Origin: Sphingomonadales bacterium
GTDB lineage: Bacteria > Pseudomonadota > Alphaproteobacteria > Sphingomonadales > Sphingomonadaceae
Reading direction: 5' to 3'
Length of the DNA stretch: 64,000 bases
Assembly (NCBI GenBank): GCA_016704425.1
Contig: JADJAC010000002.1
Span: 1 to 64,000, forward strand
Positions within the stretch are counted from its first letter, which is position 1, and each line of letters begins with the position of its first letter. Shown here piece after piece: positions 53,799-62,499 of the stretch. The translations under genes were made by a program, and so were the position numbers. The notes under the pieces were generated by a model. That model saw only the letters and a list, made by a program, of their open reading frames with translations. It had not been told where the DNA came from and did no database searches.

Positions 53799-56700
53799 TT
53801 ATCGCCCGGACAACATGGCCTGGGCTCCGTCGCCGACAACGGCAAAGCCTGACCAATAGAAGGGGTGCGAGGTTGCAGCATCGTCCATCAACGAATGCTG
53901 CGCAGCTGCAAGCGCGTCGCCAACGGACTGACCGGCAGTCGCCTTGAACATTCCGGAGATCAGCCGTTCGGTCGCCTTGAAATCGTCCGGTGCGGGCCAG
54001 TGGCTCGCAAGGACGGATCGACCGCCAGCACCAATGAATGCGCGAACCAGGCCATCCAGCGCACTGCCCCCGCCGGTTGCAACGCCAGCTTCCCGAGTTG
54101 CTGCAACAGATGCCTTTCCAGCCGTGTCGCAAGCAGACAGAATGACAAGGTCAGCATTGATCCGGAGGTCATAGATCTCGCGAAAGGTCAGCAATCCGTC
54201 TGAATCGCCAGCTCCGAAAGATGTCAGCAGGGCAGGGCGCGCCGGGCACTCAGGTCTTGGTGCCGTGACCAGGCCATGCGTAGCGAAATGCAGAATGCGA
54301 TATTCGGCAAGGTCGGTCCGCGCCATCACGGCAGTGTCAGAAAATTCCATGCCTGTAACCAAAGCCGATTGGCCGACTCCCACTGCAGCCTGAGCTTCCC
54401 GCAATTCGGCATCGGATACCGGCTTGTTCCACTCGTCGGCAGGCCACAGACAACCGATGTCGATGCCACTTGCGCCCCTCGTTGAGGATAGCCGAATAGC
54501 GGATGAAACCGGAGCGTTCCGACCAAAGCCCAGATATTCGCGTGACGCGTTCGACGATGGCGTATTGCGGGCGTCGCGAAACGACCGGGCCGAAACAGCG
54601 GTGCTGATATTGTGCTTGCGCCCAAGCCAATCAATTCCACGAAAATCGAACTGGTCGGCTTCTGGGTCGGCAATTCGGGCGAGATAGGCGTCGATGCCAG
54701 GCTGGCTGACCACCAGCAGATTGATCGGCAACCGCAACATTGCGCCATCGGGCTCGAAGATCAGGTGACGCACAGTATCCACGCGCTTTGCAACAGGCCC
54801 GAACAGATCGAGATACAGCTTGCGCGAAAGCGCAACATCGAAGGGGTAGGTATTGAGTTGTCCGCCCTCATCTTTTGAAATTGTGCCCCGAATGCCGTTT
54901 ACCGCAGTATCGAGCTGATCCGCGCTGAGTGGAACGCGGTAGCCAGTTGCACCGGACTGGTCGGCGAACAGGGCAAAGACTGCTTGGCCGACAACACTTA
55001 ACTTGAAATAGGCTTCGCCGGGCTTCAGGACCGAGCGCAATTCCCCGAGAGTGAGAACACTTCCCGAGATAGCGCGGTACTGCGGATAGTCAGAGAGTTT
55101 TGCCTGCGTGGCGACCTGATCGTTTTCAAGTGATGCGACCTCGCTGCGTATTTCCGCAATGGCAGACGAAAGCCCTGACGATTTTTCCGGCATGGCAAGG
55201 AGATTGGCCAGATCTATCCGGCGGCGTTCGATATCCCGTTCGAGTGAGCGTGCCTGACGGAATAGTCGGGTTGCCTCGCCTGAACCTTCGCTCAATTCAC
55301 GAGCCAGGATCGCTTGGGTGTCTGCAACACCCGGTCGCGCAAGTGTCTGGCTTGCAAGGAACATATCATCGACAAGTGTCGGGTTGTCTGGGATGCGTTC
55401 GGCGAGAAGCGAGAAATAGGGGCTCAGCAAATTGCCGAGGCCTGTCGTGGCAGTGCGGTTATCCGCGGCATTTTTAACAACTGTCCGGTATTCCGCCATC
55501 GCTTCAGCGGATTTGCCATGCCTCGCCAGCATGGCCGCCAATCGGGCTCGTGCACCATTCACGGCTATGGTTTGCGGATATCGCATTTCCAGCAAGGATA
55601 GGGATTCCCGGATTTTGGCTTCCGCAGCCGGAGCGTCGCCAATCGCTTCGATCGAAAGTGCGGTTTCCGCAAGGATCTGGGACCGTAGCCGAACCACAGA
55701 AATGACCCGGCCATCACGGACCGCCTGAACATCGTTCCCGGCGCGATCGAGAATGGCGCGGCTTTCTGATGGATTACCGGTAAGCCGCAACAATGTGCCA
55801 CGGATCTGAAGGGCTTGTGCATCGAGGAAAATACCACGCTCTCTCGGTGTCAACGCCAGTGAATCAGTCATGCCCACGCGCTGCCCGACTGGTACGCCAG
55901 TATTGAGTTCGCTGGCGATGTCCGCGCCAATTTCAAGTGGACGGTCTGTGTCTTGCTGCGGGCTGCCCAGCGGGACAACTGGTCGGCTGATCCGCGCAAG
56001 GGCGTCATCATAGCGCTTTTGGTTCAGCAAGTGCAGCGCTTCAAAATTGCGCCGCAAACGCGATTGGATGCGGTCACCGGTCGGGAGTTTGTTGGCTTGG
56101 GCAAACAGGGAATCTGCCTGGGCAAATTCCCCCAAATTCGATTGCTGCAGTGCGCGGTTCACAAGATATTCGCCAAAGCGATCAGCATCGGGCCCTGAAG
56201 CGCCAGCCCGTTGTTGCAAGGTGCCGAAGAATTCAGCAGCCTCTGCGTAGTTTCCGCTCGTATTGCGCCGATACCCCTCGGCCAGTGCCTGATCCGGATC
56301 AAGCGTGCCCGCCTGGACTCGCGCAAAGGCCACTGGATCGTCAACGGATGTCGTCGCGACAGAGACCTGTCCTGCGACGATTCGATCGGCTATGATCGTC
56401 CTGAGGCCGAGCTTGAGTGCACTGTCATAGCCCGCCAGCCCTTCTGCCACCCAAAGGATGCCGCTTTGCGCGCGCGAATAGACTGTGTAGCCAACAGCAG
56501 CCTCATTCAGCCGGCAATGCAGAGACGGGACTGCACCAAGACCTTCGACGACTGCATCTCGTGCTGGATCGGTGCAAGTGGCCTCTGCTTTGCGCACTTC
56601 GGAAAGACGCGCGGCAGCATCGGTTCCGCGAAGCGCATAGAGCTTCCCGATCGGTCGGGCGGCGTCACGGCAAACGATTCTCCAGGCGCGGTCGAACATG

Positions 56701-56879
56701 CCGTTGATTGCGGGATCATGATCGCTCGTTTGGACTTGGCAAAGAACACCGCCGCGGCTCCCGAGCCGGAAACTGTCAGCTAGACTGGGCCGCTGGGCTT
56801 GAGCAAGCACGGGCTGGACGCTCGCTGCCAGCCACAAGAGCAAGGCTGTTCCCGAAATGGCTGAAACACGCAAAGACAC
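53799..56879 (-). CDS. Exported TPR-CHAT (caspase-like) protein
   Basis: A 1026-aa protein. I choose the GTG at 56879, preceded by GGAGGG, giving an export signal (SAISGTALLLWLAASVQPVLA) cut near residue 27; a TTG at 56912 is an alternative. Residues about 180-560 are helical with TPR-like repeats (GNYAEAAEFFGTLQQRAG, LGEFAQADSLFAQANKL). A charged helical region follows, then the CHAT domain (about 660-1020). The caspase-type dyad is complete: His near 868 in ILHFATHGLV and Cys near 917 in VILSACDTAG. CHAT domains are peptidases of the caspase/separase clan. As an exported protein it would act in the periplasm or outside. It leads the trio CHAT - cyclase - FecR. Confidence 0.88.
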   Translation of the reverse strand: MSLRVSAISGTALLLWLAASVQPVLAQAQRPSLADSFRLGSRGGVLCQVQTSDHDPAINGMFDRAWRIVCRDAARPIGKLYALRGTDAAARLSEVRKAEATCTDPARDAVVEGLGAVPSLHCRLNEAAVGYTVYSRAQSGILWVAEGLAGYDSALKLGLRTIIADRIVAGQVSVATTSVDDPVAFARVQAGTLDPDQALAEGYRRNTSGNYAEAAEFFGTLQQRAGASGPDADRFGEYLVNRALQQSNLGEFAQADSLFAQANKLPTGDRIQSRLRRNFEALHLLNQKRYDDALARISRPVVPLGSPQQDTDRPLEIGADIASELNTGVPVGQRVGMTDSLALTPRERGIFLDAQALQIRGTLLRLTGNPSESRAILDRAGNDVQAVRDGRVISVVRLRSQILAETALSIEAIGDAPAAEAKIRESLSLLEMRYPQTIAVNGARARLAAMLARHGKSAEAMAEYRTVVKNAADNRTATTGLGNLLSPYFSLLAERIPDNPTLVDDMFLASQTLARPGVADTQAILARELSEGSGEATRLFRQARSLERDIERRRIDLANLLAMPEKSSGLSSAIAEIRSEVASLENDQVATQAKLSDYPQYRAISGSVLTLGELRSVLKPGEAYFKLSVVGQAVFALFADQSGATGYRVPLSADQLDTAVNGIRGTISKDEGGQLNTYPFDVALSRKLYLDLFGPVAKRVDTVRHLIFEPDGAMLRLPINLLVVSQPGIDAYLARIADPEADQFDFRGIDWLGRKHNISTAVSARSFRDARNTPSSNASREYLGFGRNAPVSSAIRLSSTRGASGIDIGCLWPADEWNKPVSDAELREAQAAVGVGQSALVTGMEFSDTAVMARTDLAEYRILHFATHGLVTAPRPECPARPALLTSFGAGDSDGLLTFREIYDLRINADLVILSACDTAGKASVAATREAGVATGGGSALDGLVRAFIGAGGRSVLASHWPAPDDFKATERLISGMFKATAGQSVGDALAAAQHSLMDDAATSHPFYWSGFAVVGDGAQAMLSGR

Positions 56880-57066
56880 TCTCCCTCCGCCTGGCTGCGG
56901 TTTGGACAGCAATGTTTTGCATGTCCGTTATTTTCGGTCGCGCAACCCAAAGTCCTTCGATGAATGAGGTGGTAGCGCATATCCCGCCGGTTCAAAAGGC
57001 CTGCATTTGCCTTGCACTGGACAAATCGAGCGAACACCGGATAGGCGAGCAGCGAGGAGATATTGG

Positions 57067-57909
57067 ATGACAGCCGATACAGGGGCAAGCGGCAATAGCC
57101 GAATTCTCGCCGCGAGCCTTGTTGGCACTGCCATCGAGTTCTACGATTTTTATATCTATGCGACGGCGGCTTCCCTCGTTTTCGGACCGCTTTTCTTTCC
57201 TGCTGAATCTGCTTCCGCGCAATTGCTAGCCTCCTATGCCAGCTTCGGCCTTGCTTTCGTGGCACGGCCCGTAGGTTCGGTCGTTTTCGGCCATTTCGGG
57301 GATCGCGTCGGCCGAAAGTCGACGCTGGTTGCTTCCCTCTTGCTTATGGGCGGCTCGACTCTGCTCATTGCTTTCCTTCCGACCTATGCCGCCATTGGCT
57401 GGGTCGCCCCCCTTCTGCTTTGCATCCTGCGCTTTGGGCAGGGCTTTGGACTTGGCGGAGAATGGGGCGGGGCGGCTTTGCTGGCCGTGGAAAATGCGCC
57501 GCCGGGCTGGCGCGGCCGCTTTGGCATGTTTCCACAACTCGGTGCCCCGGTCGGATTCCTCCTCGCCAATGGACTGTTCCTCATTCTTGGAACGATGTTG
57601 AGCGCTGAGGAATTCCAGCGGTGGGGCTGGCGGATACCGTTCCTCTTGAGTGCCCTGCTCGTGATCGTCGGGCTTTGGGTGAGATTGCGGCTGACCGAAA
57701 CGCCGGCATTCGCGCGGATGCTTGCAGAGGAACGGCCCCCTGCGGTGCCGTTGCGAGAAGCGTTCGCCCGACATGCGCCGGAGATTATTTGCGGCACTTT
57801 TGCTGCCGTTGCCTGTTTTGCCTTCTTCTACCTCGCGACCGCATTTGCGCTGGGCTATGGAACAACCACACGCGGCATCTCTCGCGACACATTCCTGTCG
57901 ATGCAGCTG
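57067..57909 (+). pseudogene. Metabolite:H+ symporter (MHS/MFS family), 3' end lost at an IS3-like element
   Basis: It starts at the ATG at 57067 with GAGGAGA upstream. It has the MHS signatures RILAASLVGTAIEFYDFYIY, FGHFGDRVGRKSTL (MFS loop 2-3 motif) and FGQGFGLGGEWGGAALL. About 281 codons, roughly seven membrane helices, are present of a family of about 430. The gene runs straight into the IS at 57910, where the frame ends 15 codons later. The family imports organic acids or betaines with protons; substrate unknown. The missing half is not found on the other side of the IS. Confidence 0.9.
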
Positions 57910-57996
57910 TGTCCCCCGTCAGCATTCAATAGACAGATTGGCTGCATAAAATAGGTGAGTGTTTTGGGTTCATCGTAGTGACTGTAAGGAACGAAG

Positions 57997-58338
57997 ATGA
58001 ACGCAAAACACTCAAGGCCGTCAGCGCAAGCGGTGGTAAAAGACATCCGCCGTGCCACGCGCAAGCAATATGGCGCGGAGGAGAAGATCCGGATCGTGCT
58101 GGAAGGCCTGCGCGGCGAAGATAGCATTGCCGAACTGTGCCGCCGCGAAGGCATTGCACAGGGCGTGTATTACAAATGGTCAAAGGACTTCATGGAGGCT
58201 GGCAAGCGCCGGTTGGCAGGGGACACGTCGCGCGCCGCCAACACCGACGAAGTGCGCGATCTGCGCCGCGAGGCCCGGGATCTGAAGGAAGTTGTGGCTG
58301 AGCAGATGCTGGAGATGCGGCTGCTTAAAAAAGCATGA
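57997..58338 (+). CDS. IS3-like OrfA, HTH protein
   Basis: A 113-aa protein from the ATG at 57997. The core TRKQYGAEEKIRIVLEGLRG and SIAELCRREGIAQGVYYKW is the Tnp_1/HTH_28 DNA-binding pattern of IS3-family OrfA. The C-terminal part is a leucine-zipper-like helix (EVRDLRREARDLKEVVAEQM). It ends in a run of six A residues (58327-58332). The next frame lies +1 to this one rather than -1, so a standard -1 frameshift fusion does not fit. Confidence 0.88.
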   Translation: MNAKHSRPSAQAVVKDIRRATRKQYGAEEKIRIVLEGLRGEDSIAELCRREGIAQGVYYKWSKDFMEAGKRRLAGDTSRAANTDEVRDLRREARDLKEVVAEQMLEMRLLKKA

Positions 58339-58360
58339 TCGCGGATGGGGGAGACGAAGA

Positions 58361-59341
58361 ATGAGATATCCCGCATCCGAGAAGCTCGAGATCATCCGTA
58401 TTGTCGAGCAATCGCAACTGTCCGCTAAACAAACTCTGGATAAGCTGGGCATTGCCCGGCCTACCTTCTACCGCTGGTATGATCTGTATCTGCGCTTTGG
58501 CGCTGAGGCACTGGAGGATCGGCGCCCAGGCCCCAAGCGGGGTTGGAACCGCATCCCTGACAAGGTGCGCTGCGATATCCTTGATTTGGCGCTGGAGCGC
58601 ACTGACCTATCGCCCAGAGAGCTTGCGGTGACGTTTACCGACACCAAGCGCTACTTCGTATCAGAAGCCAGCGTTTACAGGCTGCTGAAGGCGCATGACC
58701 TGATTACCAGCCCTGCCTTTATCGTCATGAAGGCCGCCAGCGAGTTCAAGGACAAGACGACCGCCATCAACCAGCTGTGGCAGACCGATTTTACCTATCT
58801 CAAGATCATTGGCTGGGGCTGGTATTATCTGTCCACCATCCTCGACGATTACTCGCGCTACATCATCGCGTGGAAGCTATGCACGACGATGCGTGCTGAA
58901 GATGTCACCGACACACTTGAACTGGCGTTGGCAGCTTCTGGCTGTGCGTCGGTGCACGTACTACACAAACCGCGGCTGCTATCGGACAATGGTCCCAGCT
59001 ATGTTGCTGGCGAACTGGCGGACTTCCTCGCCGACAACGGCATGAGCCATGTGCGCGGCGCGCCATTCCATCCCCAAACACAGGGGAAGATCGAACGCTG
59101 GCACCAGACCTTGAAAAACCGCATCCTGCTGGAAAATTACTATCTGCCCGGCGACCTTGAAGCCCAGATCGAAGCGTTCGTCGAACATTACAACCATCAG
59201 CGCTACCACGAGAGTCTGAACAACGTTACGCCCGCCGACGTCTACTTCGGCAGGGCAAAAGCCATCATCAAACAACGCGAAAGGATCAAACGAAAAACCA
59301 TCGAACAAAGGCGCTTGCATCACCGCAAGCTTGCCGCATAA
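58361..59341 (+). CDS. IS3-like OrfB, DDE transposase/integrase core
   Basis: A 326-aa reading from the ATG at 58361 with GGGGGAGA upstream, 22 bases after the OrfA stop; the open frame reaches back to 58292. The HTH-like N-terminus is followed by the rve integrase core: first Asp in LWQTDFTYLKIIGW, second Asp in LLSDNGPSYVAGELADFL and Glu in HPQTQGKIERWHQTLKNR. The DDE set is complete. The protein should carry out strand transfer of this IS. Confidence 0.9.
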   Translation: MRYPASEKLEIIRIVEQSQLSAKQTLDKLGIARPTFYRWYDLYLRFGAEALEDRRPGPKRGWNRIPDKVRCDILDLALERTDLSPRELAVTFTDTKRYFVSEASVYRLLKAHDLITSPAFIVMKAASEFKDKTTAINQLWQTDFTYLKIIGWGWYYLSTILDDYSRYIIAWKLCTTMRAEDVTDTLELALAASGCASVHVLHKPRLLSDNGPSYVAGELADFLADNGMSHVRGAPFHPQTQGKIERWHQTLKNRILLENYYLPGDLEAQIEAFVEHYNHQRYHESLNNVTPADVYFGRAKAIIKQRERIKRKTIEQRRLHHRKLAA

Positions 59342-59417
59342 CATCAACCCTACACATGGACCCAAACGCTCAACTGTTTTAACCCAACATATGTCTCAAA
59401 TTATCTGACGACGGACA

Positions 59418-59723
59418 CGCTCGGTCATCCGGGCAAAGCTGGACCCGCAGAAGGTGACGCCGCATGTCATGCGTCACACTGCCATCACGGCGCTTGTGCA
59501 GGCAGGAGCAGACTTACCGACGATCCAGCGGATCAGCGGACACAAGACGCTCTCCATGGTGCTTCGCTATGTTCATCTGATGGGCGATCATATCGACACG
59601 GCCATTGCCGCTATCGACACCGGAATATTTGACGGGTTTACACCAGAATTACACACACCGGAAATTGAGAGTCCAAAGGGGAGGGCCAAAATTGTGGCTA
59701 TAAACCGCAGAAACGCGGGATAA
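59418..59723 (+). pseudogene. 3' end of a tyrosine integrase next to tRNA-Cys
   Basis: An open frame enters directly from the IS end (RSVIRAKLDPQKVTPHVMRH). The C-terminal catalytic motifs are present: HxxR in HVMRHTAITALVQAG, then GHKTLSMVLRYVH with the nucleophile Tyr. The first Arg and the whole N-terminal region are missing. About 101 codons remain, and the stop is seven bases from tRNA-Cys. The fragment was probably the integrase of another element that used this tRNA as its target. A start at the GTG at 59454 would give only a catalytic stub. Confidence 0.88.
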
Positions 59724-59730
59724 TTGAGAG

Positions 59731-59804
59731 TGGAGGCCCGAGCCGGAATCGAACCGGCGTGCAAGGATTTGCAGTCCTCTGCGTAACCACTCCGCCATCG
59801 GGCC
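59731..59804 (-). tRNA. tRNA-Cys (GCA)
   Basis: A 74-nt gene including the encoded CCA. The acceptor GGCCCGA pairs with TCGGGCC, followed by T and CCA. The anticodon loop is CTGCAAA, giving anticodon GCA with stem GAGGA/TCCTT. The T-loop GTTCGAATC is standard. The integrase remnant ends just after its 3' end, the classic place for island insertion. Confidence 0.95.
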
Positions 59805-59876
59805 AACGGCGCATTTCTGCGGGTTGGGGGCCGCTAGCCGAAAAAGTTCGCAGTGTCGATATTATTTTCCGCGGTC

Positions 59877-60443
59877 TCAGGCTTTTGGTTTCAATGCATA
59901 GAGCTGGTGCACGGTCCGTCCGGCCTTTTCCTGATACACCAATTTGTAGTCTCGGGCGAGCGCAGCATCCAATATGGCCCGGGTTTCGAAATTGTCGGAT
60001 GGCCGGATCGGGGAGGTCGTGACGATCAGTCCGGGCTTGCGGCTCAGGATGCGCCGGGTTTCGGCTGAAACGTCAATGCCCAGCGCTTGTGCTTCGTTGG
60101 CCTTGTCCAAATGGGCCGGCATCCAAAAGCGGGACAGGCGGCAACGATCGCTGAAGTGGTACAGAATGGGGTGCCCCTTGAATACAAGCAGGCAGCCGGG
60201 ATGCCCGTTCATGGCAGCAACCATCCGGTCGAGCATTTCACGGCTGCCTTCGTTGCGCCGTATGTCCACCAGCATCACTTGACCGACGAATATCGCGGCA
60301 AGAAGTGTGGCAACGGCAGCGCGGCGGATATGGCCGGGAATGTCGAACGCTACCGCAGACGCAATCGCGCCGGGAAGGAACACGGGCAAGGCATATGGCC
60401 GACATAACCAATCCCGCCAATGCCATTTGTTTGCAGCGTTCAT
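59877..60443 (-). CDS. Probably 5'-truncated membrane glycosyltransferase-like protein
   Basis: A 188-aa protein from the ATG at 60443. Near the N-terminus there are two hydrophobic segments (ALPVFLPGAIASAVAF and AAVATLLAAIFVGQVMLV). The rest is a soluble domain (REMLDRMVAAMNGHPGCLL, SETRRILSRKPGLIVTTSPIR). This looks like the last helices and periplasmic tail of a multi-pass glycosyltransferase of the GT39/ArnT style, whose N-terminal 300 or so residues are missing. The frame is the same as that of the upstream GtrA gene, whose TGA stop is only 18 bases away, so the two are in one operon or a deletion joined them. Low certainty on family. Confidence 0.5.
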   Translation of the reverse strand: MNAANKWHWRDWLCRPYALPVFLPGAIASAVAFDIPGHIRRAAVATLLAAIFVGQVMLVDIRRNEGSREMLDRMVAAMNGHPGCLLVFKGHPILYHFSDRCRLSRFWMPAHLDKANEAQALGIDVSAETRRILSRKPGLIVTTSPIRPSDNFETRAILDAALARDYKLVYQEKAGRTVHQLYALKPKA

Positions 60444-60461
60444 GCCTTCATGACTGGCAAT

Positions 60462-61619
60462 TCAATGCTTCCGCCAGGTCAGCGCCGACGAAGTGGCATA
60501 GTTCCAAAGGGCGCCAATGACCGCACCTGCAATCCCGGCCAACCACCAGGGTTCATGAGCAGCATAGATGAAGGTGCCCACGCCGACATTTGCAATCGCG
60601 CCCAAACCGCACATCAGGTAAAAGCTGAAAAGGCCCTTCAGCATCGCCACGCCGCGAAGCCGACGATCCCTGAAAGTAAGCTGGTTGTTGACGAGAAAAT
60701 TATAACCAATTGCGACTGCCACGGCGGTGGCCTGGGAGGTTCCGAAAGGAAGCTCGAAGGCTAGGAGCGCGCGCAATACCCCGAGATGCACGATCAGCCC
60801 TGTTCCCCCGACCGCTGCAAACAGGATGAAGCGAGGCGGCAGCCAGCGGCCCACAAGCTTGTCCAGCAGGAGGAGTATGAAATCCACCGCGACCGCCGTG
60901 TCGAGCTTGCTGATCCCGGCAATGCGGGTGCGGAAACGGTAGGGCACTTCCTTGGTGCGCAGCGGCTCGGGGCTTGTCAGCAGGATATCCAGAAGCAGCT
61001 TGAAGCCGATATTCGACAGCCCCGGCGCCAGTCTGACAATTCGTGACTGGGGCAAGGCAAAAATGCCGCTCATAGGATCACTGACCGCGACACGGGTCAG
61101 CTTTCGGCTGAACCATGTCGCGATGCCGCTGATCCAAACGCGGCTTGAGCTCCATTGCCCGGTCGAACCACCGTCAGCATAGCGAGTTCCGATTGCGATA
61201 TCGCAGTGCCCATCCGATATCGCTCCGAACATGAGTGGCAGAATGGCCTCGTCATGCTGCAAGTCGCCATCGATGACTGCCACGACAGGCGCAGTCGCGG
61301 AAAGCATGCCTTCGATGACCGCCGACGAAAGCCCGCGTCGACCAAAACGCCGGATCAGGCGGACTCCGGGCCGGCTTTGAGCGATGGCGGCAACAATATC
61401 CGCTGTGCCGTCTGAAGACCAATCATCCACAAAGATCACTTCCCAGACAATGCCACGCAGGGAATCGTCCAGGCCGTCAATCAAGCGGTGGATGTTTCCT
61501 GCTTCATTTCTGGTCGGAACGATCACCGAAAGCTGTGGGGGGCGATAAGTCTTGTGAAGTGCATTATCATCCACGGCCTCGAAATTATCGGCCCGATCCT
61601 CGAAAAACAGCAATTCCAC
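60462..61619 (-). CDS. GT2-GtrA polyprenyl-sugar glycosyltransferase
   Basis: A 385-aa protein with a probable GTG start at 61619. Residues about 30-240 are a GT2/DPM1-type glycosyltransferase: LSVIVPTRNEAGNIHRLI, VIFVDDWSSDGTADIV (DxD-like) and VVAVIDGDLQHDEAILPLM. Residues about 265-380 are a GtrA-type membrane domain with four helices (FILFAAVGGTGLIVHLGVLR, AVAVAIGYNFLVNNQLTFR). Such fusions transfer a sugar to undecaprenyl or dolichyl-type phosphate and flip it; they serve cell-envelope glycan synthesis. The neighbour 59877-60443 may have used its product. Confidence 0.88.
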   Translation of the reverse strand: MELLFFEDRADNFEAVDDNALHKTYRPPQLSVIVPTRNEAGNIHRLIDGLDDSLRGIVWEVIFVDDWSSDGTADIVAAIAQSRPGVRLIRRFGRRGLSSAVIEGMLSATAPVVAVIDGDLQHDEAILPLMFGAISDGHCDIAIGTRYADGGSTGQWSSSRVWISGIATWFSRKLTRVAVSDPMSGIFALPQSRIVRLAPGLSNIGFKLLLDILLTSPEPLRTKEVPYRFRTRIAGISKLDTAVAVDFILLLLDKLVGRWLPPRFILFAAVGGTGLIVHLGVLRALLAFELPFGTSQATAVAVAIGYNFLVNNQLTFRDRRLRGVAMLKGLFSFYLMCGLGAIANVGVGTFIYAAHEPWWLAGIAGAVIGALWNYATSSALTWRKH

Positions 61620-61850
61620 CTAAATGCACCACACAATAAGGGCGCGTGTCAGGCGCCGAGCATTCGGGATACACAGGGATCGGGCCATTTGGTTTCAGGC
61701 AAGATTCATGTGGTTCATTCTTGCTGGCCTGTCCTTTGGAGTGGTTCCGGTTGACGAAGCCGCTTGGCGTTCGGAAAAAGGCGCAGTAATGCATCGCTGG
61801 CGCAACAAGGTGTATTGCGATTATAAAACACTTATGGCACGGGGCGAATT

Positions 61851-62489
61851 GTGAGCGAACTCGATTTCTCGGCAATGCGGGCGGCGATGGTTTCCAACCA
61901 GCTGCGAACGAACAAGGTCAGCGATCCACGCATTGTTGCGGCGATGAAGGCCGTCGCGCGGGAACGTTTCGTCCCCGCCGAACGCGCGGCGCTTGCCTAT
62001 ATCGACGTGCCGATACCGTTGGCCAACGGAAGAGCGCTGAATTCACCGCTCGTGACCGCGAGATTGATCGCCGAAGCCGGGATTGAACCGGGCGAAAAAG
62101 TCCTGCTGGTCGGGGCTGCCACGGGTTATGCGGCCGCATTGCTTGCCGAGCTCGGTGCGAAGCTCACGGCGCTAGAGGTAGACGTCAGCCTGTCCGCTAT
62201 TGGGAAGTCCGCCGGCATCTCCAGCGTCACCGGGCCCTTGGAAGCCGGCTGGCGCAAGAATGCGCCCTACGATGTCATCCTCATCGACGGCGCCGTAGAG
62301 GGCATCCCGACTGCCATTGCAGCACAGCTTGCAGACGGCGGTCGATTGCTGACCGGGTTGGTCGACAAGGGCGTGACGCGGTTGGCACTGGGACGCAAAT
62401 CGGGAACGGGCGTCGGGCTCGTGTCCTTTGCCGATCTGGAGGCAGTTCGCCTTCCCGGATTCGCACCGCCCGCCAGTTTCAGTTTTTAA
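61851..62489 (+). CDS. pcm: Protein-L-isoaspartate O-methyltransferase
   Basis: A 212-aa protein with a GTG start at 61851 and GGGGCG just upstream. The PCMT family N-terminus MVSNQLRTNKVSDPRIVAAM and RFVPAERAALAYID are clear. The SAM-binding motif is VLLVGAATGYAAALLAELGA (about 85-104). The acid-loop motif APYDVILIDGAVEGIP follows. It repairs isoaspartyl residues by SAM-dependent methylation in the cytosol. The pcm - tolC-family - DUF2497 order is the usual sphingomonad neighbourhood as I recall it. Confidence 0.92.
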   Translation: MSELDFSAMRAAMVSNQLRTNKVSDPRIVAAMKAVARERFVPAERAALAYIDVPIPLANGRALNSPLVTARLIAEAGIEPGEKVLLVGAATGYAAALLAELGAKLTALEVDVSLSAIGKSAGISSVTGPLEAGWRKNAPYDVILIDGAVEGIPTAIAAQLADGGRLLTGLVDKGVTRLALGRKSGTGVGLVSFADLEAVRLPGFAPPASFSF

Positions 62490-62499
62490 GAGAAGTAAC

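Larger units (their letters stand above)
57910..59417 (+). mobile_element. IS3-family-like insertion sequence
   Basis: A 1508-bp element with imperfect terminal repeats TGTCCCCCGTCAGC (57910) and, read inwards from the right, TGTCCGTCGTCAGA (59417). It carries two open frames, a small HTH protein and a DDE transposase. The flanking bases (left CAGCTG, right CGCTCG) show no 3-5 base duplication. The left neighbour is a truncated transporter and the right neighbour a truncated integrase, so a deletion next to the IS, or recombination between two copies, is likely. Family name is by protein pattern. Confidence 0.88.

Noticed and set aside
58324..58333. A6 run at the end of OrfA as a programmed -1 frameshift site
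   Set aside because: OrfB lies in the +1 frame relative to OrfA, so a -1 slip would not enter it; OrfB has its own ATG and ribosome binding site.
61624..61854. 76-codon frame overlapping the pcm start
   Set aside because: Arg-rich start without ribosome binding site and no family pattern; the GTGA overlap alone is not enough.
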